A program made the position numbers and the translations under genes. Below the pieces are notes generated by a model. It was not told the origin of the DNA, did not search any database, and was given only the letters and a program-made list of their open reading frames with translations. DNA of 64,000 nt. Origin: Hyphomicrobiales bacterium. GTDB taxonomy: Bacteria > Pseudomonadota > Alphaproteobacteria > Rhizobiales > Xanthobacteraceae. The DNA lies in the NCBI GenBank assembly GCA_016713235.1, contig JADJPN010000004.1, positions 1-64,000 on the forward strand. Direction: 5' to 3'. Below, one piece after another: positions 7,500 through 14,931 of the stretch (position 1 is its first letter; each line of letters begins with the position of its first letter).

Positions 7500-7988
7500 G
7501 TGGGACAGGAACGGGAGATGCGCTACAAGGACGACGGCTCGGAAAATCCGGACTTCGTGCTCAACAAGGCGGCCTACAAGGGCGCGAAGATTCTGGTCGC
7601 GGGCGACAACTTCGGCTGCGGTTCCTCGCGCGAGCATGCGCCCTGGGCGCTGATGGATTACGGCATCCGCTGCGTGATCTCGACCTCGTTCGCGGACATC
7701 TTCTACAACAACTGCTTCCAGAACGGCTTGCTTCCGATCGTCGTCTCGAAGGACGATCTCGAGAAGCTGTTCGACGACGCCTCGCGCGGCGCGAATGCGA
7801 CGCTCACCATCGATCTCGAAGCGCAGGAAATCCGCGGGCCTGATGGCGGCTCGATCAAGTTCGACATCGATCCGTTCAAGAAGCACTGCATGCTGAACGG
7901 TCTCGACGGCATCGGGCTGACGATGGAAAAAAAGTCCAGCATCGATGCGTTCGAAAAGAAGAACGTGGCCGCGCGGCCTTGGGCGTAA
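7500..7988 (+). CDS. leuD: 3-isopropylmalate dehydratase small subunit LeuD, N-terminus missing
   Basis: Small subunit partner of LeuC. The frame from GTG 7500 (or ATG 7518) gives about 160 residues against about 200 for the family. The visible part is typical: NPDFVLNKAAYKGAKILVAG, then DNFGCGSSREHAPWAL, SFADIFYNNCFQNGLLPIVV and GLTMEKKSSIDAFE. The first 40 or so residues, including the conserved VDTDMIIP-type strand, are absent: upstream of 7500 the frame is open only to a TAA at 7434 and codes unrelated sequence, and no other frame contains the missing part. It is either a real 5' deletion that may inactivate the enzyme or a local assembly fault. leuB follows after a repeat. Confidence 0.8.
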   Translation: MGQEREMRYKDDGSENPDFVLNKAAYKGAKILVAGDNFGCGSSREHAPWALMDYGIRCVISTSFADIFYNNCFQNGLLPIVVSKDDLEKLFDDASRGANATLTIDLEAQEIRGPDGGSIKFDIDPFKKHCMLNGLDGIGLTMEKKSSIDAFEKKNVAARPWA

Positions 7989-7997
7989 GGAAAACCT

Positions 7998-8088
7998 CCT
8001 CATGGTGAGGAGTTCCTGCGCCATCCTTCGAGACGCGAGCTTCGCCCGCTCCTCAGGATGAGGCGCAGGAACGTCTCGAACCATGAGG
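7998..8088. repeat. Nested palindromic intergenic repeat of Bradyrhizobiaceae type
   Basis: The outer arms CCTCATGGT (7998-8006) and ACCATGAGG (8080-8088) enclose TTCCTGCGCCATCCT (8013-8027) opposite AGGATGAGGCGCAGGAA (8055-8071), with a CGAGACGCGAGCTTCGCCCG centre. The CATCCTTCGAGACGC and CTCAGGATGAG core is one I recognise as abundant between genes in Bradyrhizobium and Rhodopseudomonas relatives. It lies between leuD and leuB and would form a long hairpin in the transcript. Confidence 0.7.
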
Positions 8089-8120
8089 CTTCATTCACTC
8101 TGACGTAAGCGAGTCATTCA

Positions 8121-9233
8121 ATGCCTACATTCAATCTGCTTCTGTTGCCGGGCGACGGCATCGGTCCCGAAGTGATGGCGCAGGCCAAGCGCGTTATCGC
8201 CTGGATCGAAAAGCGTGGTCTTGCGAGCTTCAATATCGAAGAGGGTCTGGTCGGCGGCGCGGCTTATGACGCGCATGGCAAGGCGATCTCCGAAGACGAC
8301 ATGAAGAAGGCGATGGCTGCCGACGCCGTGATTTTCGGCGCGGTGGGCGGCCCCAAGTGGGACGCGGTGCCTTATGACGTGCGCCCGGAAGCGGGCCTGC
8401 TGCGCCTGCGCAAGGATCTCGCGCTGTTCGCGAACCTGCGCCCGGCGATCTGCTATCCGGCGCTGGCGGACGCTTCGTCGCTCAAGCGCGAACTGGTCGA
8501 GAACCTCGACATCGTGATCGTGCGCGAACTCACGGGTGGCGTTTATTTCGGCGAGCCGAAGACGATCACCGATCTCGGCAACGGCCAGAAGCGCGCTGTC
8601 GATACGCAGGTCTATGACACCTACGAGATCGAGCGCATCTCGCGCGTCGCCTTCGATCTTGCGAAGGCGCGCAAGAACAAGGTCACCTCGTCCGAGAAGC
8701 GCAACGTGATGAAGTCGGGCGTGCTCTGGCACGAAGTCGTGACCCAGGTGCATCAGCGCGAATACAAGGACGTCGAGCTCGAGCATCAGCTCGCGGACGC
8801 GCTCGGCATGCAGCTCGTGCGCAATCCGAAGCAGTTCGATGTCATCGTCACCGACAACCTGTTCGGCGACATGCTCTCGGACGTTGCCGCGATGCTCACG
8901 GGCTCGCTCGGCATGCTGCCATCGGCTTCGCTCGGTGAAGTCGATTCGAAGACCAAGAAGCGCCGCGCACTCTACGAGCCGGTGCACGGCTCGGCGCCGG
9001 ATATTACCGGCCGCGGCATGGCGAATCCGATCGCGATGATCGGCTCGCTCGGGATGGCGCTGCGCTACTCGTTCGGCATGGGCAAGGTTGCCGATCAGAT
9101 CGAGGAAGCGATCGCGAACGTGCTCGCCGCTGGTCACCGCACCGCCGATATTCGCGGCTCTGCCACCAAGATCGTCTCGACGCAGGACATGGGCGACGCG
9201 ATTCTCGCCGAGCTCGACAAGCTTGCGGCATAG
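8121..9233 (+). CDS. leuB: 3-isopropylmalate dehydrogenase LeuB
   Basis: NAD-dependent oxidative decarboxylase that turns 3-isopropylmalate into 4-methyl-2-oxopentanoate in leucine synthesis; 370 residues, cytoplasmic homodimer. Family marks are LLLLPGDGIGPEVMAQAKRV at the N-terminus, RPEAGLLRLRKDLALFANLR with the substrate arginines, VRELTGGVYFGEPK, and the metal-binding NLFGDMLSDVAAMLTGSLGM. The HGSAPDITGRGMANPIAMI loop binds NAD. It ends the split leu group; a strong terminator follows 21 bp after the stop. Confidence 0.98.
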   Translation: MPTFNLLLLPGDGIGPEVMAQAKRVIAWIEKRGLASFNIEEGLVGGAAYDAHGKAISEDDMKKAMAADAVIFGAVGGPKWDAVPYDVRPEAGLLRLRKDLALFANLRPAICYPALADASSLKRELVENLDIVIVRELTGGVYFGEPKTITDLGNGQKRAVDTQVYDTYEIERISRVAFDLAKARKNKVTSSEKRNVMKSGVLWHEVVTQVHQREYKDVELEHQLADALGMQLVRNPKQFDVIVTDNLFGDMLSDVAAMLTGSLGMLPSASLGEVDSKTKKRRALYEPVHGSAPDITGRGMANPIAMIGSLGMALRYSFGMGKVADQIEEAIANVLAAGHRTADIRGSATKIVSTQDMGDAILAELDKLAA

Positions 9234-9254
9234 TCGCCGCCGCTACGTGCAAAC

Positions 9255-9284
9255 AAAAACGCCGGGCGTCTGCCCGGCGTTTTT
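9255..9284 (+). terminator. Rho-independent terminator after leuB
   Basis: The 13-bp stem AAAAACGCCGGGC (9255-9267) with GCCCGGCGTTTTT (9272-9284) closes on GTCT and continues into further T residues. The A and T flanks make it active in both directions, so it also serves the convergent gene at 9308-9583. Confidence 0.92.
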
Positions 9285-9307
9285 TTATTCTCGATAGCGA
9301 GAAGAAA

Positions 9308-9583
9308 TCAGAAGTTCGGCAATTCGAACATGCGCGGCAGCGGGAAGCGCGCGCCGCCCTGCGTGTCGGGGCCGAGCGTCGAGTACTGCCAGTTATTGTC
9401 GAAGATGTGCGAGTGGTAATTTTTCGAGAGCGGCTTCACCTCGGTGCCCGCATCGAGGTAGCTGCGCTTCTTGATGATGACGCGCGGCTGCCGCTCGCGG
9501 AGCTGCTGAGCGTTCACCTCATAGGCGGTAGCGGTCAGTAAGGAGACGCCGGCCAGCAAGGCGAAAAGGGGCGCGAAACGCAT
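9308..9583 (-). CDS. Small exported protein of unknown function
   Basis: A 91-residue protein with a clear signal peptide (APLFALLAGVSLLTATAYEV, cleaved near NAQ) and a mature part with a basic strand (RQPRVIIKKRSYLDAGTEVK) followed by YHSHIFDNNWQYSTLGPDTQ and an aromatic end. There is no Cys pair or known motif. GAGGAAGTC sits just upstream of the ATG at 9583. Its stop abuts the leuB terminator. I do not recognise the family; the length and composition recall small periplasmic proteins common in Rhizobiales. Confidence 0.7.
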   Translation of the reverse strand: MRFAPLFALLAGVSLLTATAYEVNAQQLRERQPRVIIKKRSYLDAGTEVKPLSKNYHSHIFDNNWQYSTLGPDTQGGARFPLPRMFELPNF

Positions 9584-9681
9584 GACTTCCTCTTTAAATC
9601 GTCAAATCTACTAACCTTTTAGCCCGGAACTGGTTGCAGGGCCTAGTGCCCTTAAATCCGAAGTTCGCCTCATTTTGCCGC

Positions 9682-9773
9682 TGTGGCTTGGGTTCGTAAG
9701 TCTGCAGAAGGACGAGCGGAGGCAGGCTTGCGGGCTTACGAACCGCCACACGAGTGGCCGAAAGCCACACAGC
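9682..9773 (+). promoter_or_regulatory. Candidate structured leader upstream of the sulfite dehydrogenase genes
   Basis: In the 273-bp gap before 9857, GGTTCGTAAG (9691-9700) pairs with CTTACGAACC (9735-9744), extended by TGTGGC (9682-9687) with GCCACA (9745-9750) across a TTG bulge. A second GCCACA (in AGCCACACAGC, 9763-9773) could compete for the same TGTGGC arm, giving two mutually exclusive folds. It may be a regulatory leader or only a palindromic repeat. No credible gene lies in this gap. Confidence 0.4.
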
Positions 9774-9856
9774 AGCGCGGATTGAGCCCATAGCTCTCTG
9801 CGCCTAGGTTGCTAAAAGGCCCCGGATAGCGGCGCGGGCGGCAGGTTCTACGCAAA

Positions 9857-10984
9857 TTGACCCAAAACAGAGCGAAATCCTACCCGGCGGGGGAAGCCGG
9901 GCCAGTGCTCGCGGCCAAGGGTCCGGGGGTCTTTGCCATTAACGACAAGCCGCTGGTCGCCGAAACGCGGCCGGAGGCGCTCGATGACGATGCCACGCCG
10001 ACGGAAAAATTCTTCATCCGCAATAACGGCAAGATTGTTCCGCCGGTGGACGATCCGCAGCGTTGGACGCTAGCCATCGATGGCGAAGTGAACCGCGCGC
10101 TTGCGCTCTCCCTCGGCGAGATCAAATCGAAATTTCAGCACGTCACGCGGCGCATGGTGCTCGAATGCGGTGGCAATGGCCGCGCCTTCTTCTCGCCGGA
10201 AGCGCAAGGCGTGCAGTGGCATCACGGCGGCGCAGGCTGCGCGGAGTGGACCGGCGTGCGGCTGCGCGATGTGTTGCAGGCCGCGGGCTTGAAGGACACC
10301 GCGCGCTTTACCGGACATTTCGGTGCCGATCCCGCACTCGACGAGGATCAGCCGTCGCCGATCTCGCGCGGGATTCCGATCGCAAAGGCGATGGACGAGA
10401 ACACGCTGCTCGTCTTTGCGATGAACGGCGGCGACCTGCCTTCCGTGCACGGCTTTCCGTTGCGCTTGATCGTGCCGGGCTGGACCGGCTCGGTTTCGCA
10501 TAAGTGGCTCACGCGTATTCTGATCCGCAAGGATCGCCATGACGGTACGCTGATGGACCCATGGCATTATCGCGTGCCGGCTACGCTCACGGCGCATGGC
10601 GACAAATTCGATCCGACGACGTTCGTCGATCTGGAATCCATGCCGGTGCGCTCGATCATTACTTCGCCGGCGGAGGATACGCGTGTCGCGCGCACGCTAA
10701 CGGTTCGCGGCGCGGCATGGGCCGGCGATCAGACCGTGCGTCTTGTCGAAATTTCGCAGGACAAAGGCGCGTCGTGGCAGAAGGCCGAGCTTTCTGCGCC
10801 GAAAAATCCTTATGACTGGACGCGCTTCACCACGCAGATTTCTTTCTCGTCTTCGGGCGCACATGAAATCTGGTCGCGCGCGACCGACAGCACGGGCAAA
10901 GCACAGCCAAGCGAAGCGCAAGGCTGGAATCCACAAGGCTACGGCGCAAATCCAGTTCATCGGATTCGTGTTTCTGTAAATTAG
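9857..10984 (+). CDS. Sulfite oxidase-family molybdopterin protein without visible export signal
   Basis: A 375-residue SorA-type protein starting at TTG 9857; an in-frame TAG 30 bp upstream limits the start. The Moco-binding core carries RRMVLECGGNGRAFFSPEAQ with the Mo-ligating Cys, then GGAGCAEWTGVRLRDVL, and the dimerisation domain contains SMPVRSIITSPAEDTRVA and WAGDQTVRLVEISQDKGASW. It closely resembles the next gene but has no Tat or Sec signal, so a cytoplasmic location, an unusual start, or export with its partner are all possible. Oxidation of sulfite or a related S/N-oxide is inferred from the family. It probably forms one transcript with the downstream pair. Confidence 0.85.
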   Translation: MTQNRAKSYPAGEAGPVLAAKGPGVFAINDKPLVAETRPEALDDDATPTEKFFIRNNGKIVPPVDDPQRWTLAIDGEVNRALALSLGEIKSKFQHVTRRMVLECGGNGRAFFSPEAQGVQWHHGGAGCAEWTGVRLRDVLQAAGLKDTARFTGHFGADPALDEDQPSPISRGIPIAKAMDENTLLVFAMNGGDLPSVHGFPLRLIVPGWTGSVSHKWLTRILIRKDRHDGTLMDPWHYRVPATLTAHGDKFDPTTFVDLESMPVRSIITSPAEDTRVARTLTVRGAAWAGDQTVRLVEISQDKGASWQKAELSAPKNPYDWTRFTTQISFSSSGAHEIWSRATDSTGKAQPSEAQGWNPQGYGANPVHRIRVSVN

Positions 10985-11117
10985 TTTTTTTGTTGCGCCG
11001 CATGTTGAGCGCGGCGCGCGAACCACTACGCTCGGCTCCGGATGGAGTTGCCGTAAGCGCTCCCCACAAAAGAAAAACGACCGAACGCCCGCCGTAAGCG
11101 GAGCCAGGGAGGAAGCC

Positions 11118-12461
11118 ATGAAGAAGCGCGAGCGCTCGCTCGAAGAATTGTATCGTGACGATCCGGAGCGCGCCGATGCGCTGCTCTACAATCGCAAAAC
11201 CGGAACAACCCGGCGCGGATTTTTAGGCGGCGCAGGCGTTGCCGCGATGGGCGCCATGGTCGGTGGCTCCATTCCGTTTTCGCAGAACATGCCGGCCGGC
11301 ATCGTACCTGCGGCTTTTGCGCAGGCCACCGCGCCCGCCGCGCCCGAGAAGAAGGGTCCGCAATTTCTGGAGTATCCCGGCAAGGACAAAGGCCTCGTCG
11401 TGATCGGCGACCGGCCGCTGGTGGCGGAAACGCCGGAGCATCTCCTGGACGACGACACCACGCCGACCGCGAAGTTCTTCATCCGCAACAACGGCAACAT
11501 GCCGGAAGAACCGAAACAGCCCGACGCGTGGAAACTCGCGATCGACGGCGAGGTAAACAAGCCGCTGGAACTTTCACTCGGCGATCTGAAGAAGAACTAT
11601 AAGCCGCAGACCTTGCGCATGGTGCTGGAATGCGGCGGCAACGGGCGCTCGTTCTATTCGCCGCCTGCAAGCGGCAACCAGTGGACCAACGGCGGCGCGG
11701 GCTGCGCGGAATGGACCGGCGTGCGGCTTGCCGACGTGCTCAAAGCGGCTGGCGTCAAGCAGTCCGGAATCTACACCTCCCATTACGGCGCGGACACGCA
11801 TCTGTCCGGCGATCCGAAGCGGCTCACGCTTTCGCGCGGCGTGCGCATCGCCAAAGCGATGGAGCCGGAATGCATGCTGGTCTGGGCGATGAACGGCAAG
11901 CCGTTAGAGAACATCCACGGCGGCCCGCTGCGTCTCGTGATTCCGGGCTGGCCCGGTTCTGCCTCGCACAAGTGGCTTACCAAGATCACGATCCGCGACA
12001 AGGAACACGACGGCCCCGGCATGACCGGCACCAGCTATCGCGTTTCGATCAATCCGATGATCCCCGGCACCAAGGCCGATCCGAAGAACTTCAAGATTCT
12101 CGAATCGATGCCAGTGCGTTCGATCATCACGTCGCCCTCGAACGGCACCAAGCTCGCCGCCGGCACCCGCGAGATCAAACTGCGCGGCGCGTCATGGGCC
12201 GGCGATCTCACGGTCAAGGAAGTCGAGCTTTCCGCTGACTTCGGCCAGACCTGGAGCAAGGCGCAGCTTCGGCCCGCGAAGAACCGCTTCGACTGGCAGC
12301 GCTGGACGGCGACGCTGAAACTGCCGACCGACGGCTATTACGAAATCTGGAGCCGCGCGGCCGATTCCAAAGGAAAGGTGCAGCCGCACACGGCGCCATT
12401 CTGGAATCCGAGCGGTTACGGCGGCAATCCCTATCACCGGATCGCGGTGCTGATCGGCTGA
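11118..12461 (+). CDS. sorA: Tat-exported sulfite dehydrogenase, molybdopterin subunit (SorA-like)
   Basis: A 447-residue periplasmic enzyme expected to oxidise sulfite to sulfate and pass electrons to cytochrome c. Residues 25-60 hold a twin-arginine signal (TRRGFLGGAGVAAMGAMVGG). The Moco domain has RMVLECGGNGRSFYSPPASG with the Cys ligand and GGAGCAEWTGVRLADVLKAA; the C-terminal domain has SMPVRSIITSPSNGTKLAAG and WAGDLTVKEVELSADFGQTW. A c-type cytochrome gene starts 4 bp after the stop, matching the SorAB organisation of Starkeya. The upstream paralogue probably arose by duplication. The symbol is by family resemblance. Confidence 0.88.
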   Translation: MKKRERSLEELYRDDPERADALLYNRKTGTTRRGFLGGAGVAAMGAMVGGSIPFSQNMPAGIVPAAFAQATAPAAPEKKGPQFLEYPGKDKGLVVIGDRPLVAETPEHLLDDDTTPTAKFFIRNNGNMPEEPKQPDAWKLAIDGEVNKPLELSLGDLKKNYKPQTLRMVLECGGNGRSFYSPPASGNQWTNGGAGCAEWTGVRLADVLKAAGVKQSGIYTSHYGADTHLSGDPKRLTLSRGVRIAKAMEPECMLVWAMNGKPLENIHGGPLRLVIPGWPGSASHKWLTKITIRDKEHDGPGMTGTSYRVSINPMIPGTKADPKNFKILESMPVRSIITSPSNGTKLAAGTREIKLRGASWAGDLTVKEVELSADFGQTWSKAQLRPAKNRFDWQRWTATLKLPTDGYYEIWSRAADSKGKVQPHTAPFWNPSGYGGNPYHRIAVLIG

Positions 12462-12465
12462 TGAA

Positions 12466-12852
12466 ATGAATGTGCAAATGACAAGGCGGACGGCATTTGC
12501 CGTCCGCTGCATTTTCTCGATTTCGTTGCTGTTTGCGGCTTGCGCGCTTAGCCCGGTTGCGCAGGCCCAGCAGCAGTTTACGCCGCAGCCCGAGGACCCC
12601 GAGGAGTTTCCGGACGGGCCGGGGCGGGACGATGCGTTCTACGCCTGCAGCGCGTGTCACTCTTTCAAGCTGGTTGCGCGGCAGGGCTTCTCGCGCGAGC
12701 GCTGGGACGAAACCCTCGACCTGATGAACGAGCGCCACGGCATGGCCAAGCTCGAGGGCAAGGACCGCGAGCTTATTCTGAATTATCTGGCGAAGACCTT
12801 CCCGCCGCGTACGCAGCCGCGCGGTTTTCAGAATCCGTTCGTAAAGCAGTAG
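12466..12852 (+). CDS. sorB: Monoheme c-type cytochrome, SorB-like electron acceptor
   Basis: A 128-residue exported protein: a basic start (MTRRTAFAVR) and a hydrophobic core (IFSISLLFAACALSPVAQAQ) form the signal peptide, and CSACH near residue 62 binds one heme c. A Met in the C-terminal half (ERHGMAKL) could be the distal ligand. The gene starts 4 bp after sorA, with an alternative ATG at 12478. As the second subunit of a sulfite:cytochrome c oxidoreductase it would carry electrons from SorA to the respiratory chain. The assignment rests on the heme motif and neighbour. Confidence 0.82.
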   Translation: MNVQMTRRTAFAVRCIFSISLLFAACALSPVAQAQQQFTPQPEDPEEFPDGPGRDDAFYACSACHSFKLVARQGFSRERWDETLDLMNERHGMAKLEGKDRELILNYLAKTFPPRTQPRGFQNPFVKQ

Positions 12853-12988
12853 GCCGCCCGGGCTGCGGCGAAGGCCTGTCAGCCCCGCTCTGGCCGAGGC
12901 TTGGCCTTGCCATGCTTCTCGCGTAGAACCCGCCGCATTCTGGGCTTACCGAGAGGAGCGGAGCCGCGTCACGCGGCCCGTGCAGACC

Positions 12989-14023
12989 ATGGGTTACAAG
13001 GTTGCCGTAGTCGGCGCGACAGGAAATGTCGGCCGCGAAATGCTCAATATCCTTGCCGAGCGCGGGTTCCCTGCGGACGAGGTCGTGGCGCTCGCGTCGC
13101 GCCGCTCGATCGGTGTCGAGGTTTCTTACGGCGACCGCGTGCTCAAATGCAAAGCGCTCGAACATTTCGATTTTTCGGATACCGATTTCTGCCTGATGTC
13201 GGCGGGATCTTCCGTTTCCAAGGAATGGTCGCCGAAGATCGGCAAGCAGGGCTGCGTCGTCATCGATAACTCGTCGTACTGGCGCTACGACGACGAGGTG
13301 CCGCTGATCGTTCCGGAAGTGAACGCGGACGCGGTCACCGGCTATACGAAGAAGAACATCATCGCGAACCCGAACTGCTCGACCGCGCAGCTCGTGGTTG
13401 CGCTGAAGCCGCTGCACGATGCTGCGAAGATCAAGCGCGTCGTGGTTGCGACCTATCAGTCGGTGTCGGGCGCCGGCAAGGACGCGATGGACGAGCTCTT
13501 CAACCAGACCAAAGCGATCTATGTGAACGACTCGGTCGAGCCGGAGAAATTCACCAAGCGCATCGCCTTCAACGTCATTCCGCACATCGATGTGTTCATG
13601 GAAGACGGTTTCACGAAGGAAGAGTGGAAGATGGAGGTCGAGACCAAGAAGATTCTCGATCCGAACATCGCGCTCACTGCCACCTGCGTGCGCGTGCCGG
13701 TGTTCGTCGGCCACTCCGAAGCGGTGAACATCGAGTTCGAGAACCCGCTCGGCGCCGATCAGGCGCGCGACATCCTGCGCGAAGCGCCGGGCATTCTGGT
13801 CGTCGATAAGCGCGAGAACGGCGGTTACGTCACGCCGTTCGAAGCGACCGGCGAAGACGCGACCTACATCTCGCGCATCCGCGAAGACAAGACCGTGAAG
13901 AATGGTCTGAACTTCTGGTGCGTGTCGGACAACCTGCGCAAGGGCGCGGCGCTGAACGCGATCCAGATCGCGGAAGTGCTGGTGAACCGCAAGCTGGTGC
14001 AGCCGAAGAAGAAGGCGGCGTAA
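12989..14023 (+). CDS. asd: Aspartate-semialdehyde dehydrogenase
   Basis: NADPH-dependent reduction of aspartyl phosphate to the semialdehyde, feeding lysine/diaminopimelate, threonine and methionine synthesis; 344 residues from ATG 12989 (a GTG at 12980 adds three residues). GYKVAVVGATGNVGREML binds NADP, NPNCSTAQ holds the catalytic Cys at about residue 130, and GAGKDAMDELFNQT belongs to the family. It is the last plus-strand gene before repeat copy B, which lies between it and convergent carbonic anhydrase. Its place after leuB is usual in these Rhizobiales. Confidence 0.97.
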   Translation: MGYKVAVVGATGNVGREMLNILAERGFPADEVVALASRRSIGVEVSYGDRVLKCKALEHFDFSDTDFCLMSAGSSVSKEWSPKIGKQGCVVIDNSSYWRYDDEVPLIVPEVNADAVTGYTKKNIIANPNCSTAQLVVALKPLHDAAKIKRVVVATYQSVSGAGKDAMDELFNQTKAIYVNDSVEPEKFTKRIAFNVIPHIDVFMEDGFTKEEWKMEVETKKILDPNIALTATCVRVPVFVGHSEAVNIEFENPLGADQARDILREAPGILVVDKRENGGYVTPFEATGEDATYISRIREDKTVKNGLNFWCVSDNLRKGAALNAIQIAEVLVNRKLVQPKKKAA

Positions 14024-14045
14024 GGCTCGTTCTCATCGAAACAAG

Positions 14046-14133
14046 AAATGGCCGGGCTCTCAGGCCGGCTATAGCCGACTTGAGCATTTAATACACCGAT
14101 GTCGGGTAGACCCGACATCGGTCCCGGTCATTT
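14046..14133. repeat. Three-way-junction intergenic element, copy B
   Basis: The outer arms AAATGGCCGGG (14046-14056) and CCCGGTCATTT (14123-14133) pair with one G.T. Hairpin 1 (about 14059-14084) is CTCAGGCCGGCTA with TAGCCGACTTGAG, one C.A mismatch and one G.T. Hairpin 2 is ACCGATGTCGGG (14095-14106) with CCCGACATCGGT (14111-14122), loop TAGA. The linker contains CATTTAATA. It lies between convergent asd and the carbonic anhydrase gene and matches copy A in architecture though not in stem sequence. Confidence 0.8.
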
Positions 14134-14138
14134 TGTTT

Positions 14139-14813
14139 TCAGAAGCGCGGCGCTGCGATAGCCGCTGCGTGCTCGGCTTTCGCGATCGGGACAAAATTCT
14201 TCGATTGCGCGTCGTAAACGAGAAGATCGCCCTCGGCGACACCGAAGTAAGCGCCGTGCAGTTTCAGCTTGCCGCGGCCGACGAGAATATTGACGCAAGG
14301 AAACGTCATCAGATTTTCGATGGTCAGCAGCACCGACGCTTTTTCGAGGCGCGTGAGATAATCGCGCTCGCTCTCATTATGCGCGCGCCGCGGCATGCTT
14401 TGCACCGCGGGTTCGATCAGCTTCATCCAGTTGCCGATGAAGTCGCCGGGCGAGAGAGGCTCGATGTTGTTCGCGTGCGCGGCGATGCCGCCGCATTGCG
14501 CGTGACCGAGCACGACGATGTGTTTCACGCGCAGCGCCTGCACCGCGAATTCGAGCGAAGCGGAGACCGCGCGCGTGGCGCCATCCGGAGAGTAAGGCGG
14601 CACGAGGTTCGCGACGTTGCGTGCGACGAACAATTCGCCGGGAGCCGCGTCAAAAATTGCTTCCGGCGAGACGCGGCTGTCGCAGCAGCCGATCACCATG
14701 ACCTCCGGCTTCTGGCCGCGAGACGCGAGTTCCTTGAAGCGGTGTTGCTCTTCAGGCAGCCGATTAGTCAGAAAATTGCGATAACCTTCGGTAAGCCGCT
14801 CGGGAAAATCCAC
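14139..14813 (-). CDS. can: Beta-class carbonic anhydrase
   Basis: Zinc enzyme that interconverts CO2 and bicarbonate; 224 residues. Zinc ligands are in VMVIGCCDSRVSPEAIFD (Cys44; Asp45-Arg47 forms the catalytic dyad) and HIVVLGHAQCGGIAAH (His104, Cys107). NVANLVPPY and SASLEFAVQALRV are typical of the family. It stands alone on the minus strand, converging on asd across repeat copy B. It supplies bicarbonate for carboxylases; a link to the malyl-CoA genes next door is only suggestive. Confidence 0.96.
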   Translation of the reverse strand: MDFPERLTEGYRNFLTNRLPEEQHRFKELASRGQKPEVMVIGCCDSRVSPEAIFDAAPGELFVARNVANLVPPYSPDGATRAVSASLEFAVQALRVKHIVVLGHAQCGGIAAHANNIEPLSPGDFIGNWMKLIEPAVQSMPRRAHNESERDYLTRLEKASVLLTIENLMTFPCVNILVGRGKLKLHGAYFGVAEGDLLVYDAQSKNFVPIAKAEHAAAIAAPRF

Positions 14814-14931
14814 GCAATCTGTTCCTCGTTACGGGTTTCCTACGAAAGAAAGCACCCGCGCCGCCGCGTCAAGGGCTTGGCATGGAGGAAGTACCAACCT
14901 AGGAGAATGGCTCAATCCTTGGGGGTTTCAG

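Noticed and set aside
9594..9791. A 65-codon minus-strand frame in the gap before the sulfite dehydrogenase genes
   Set aside because: It has no signal peptide, domain or ribosome-binding site and overlaps the inverted repeat.
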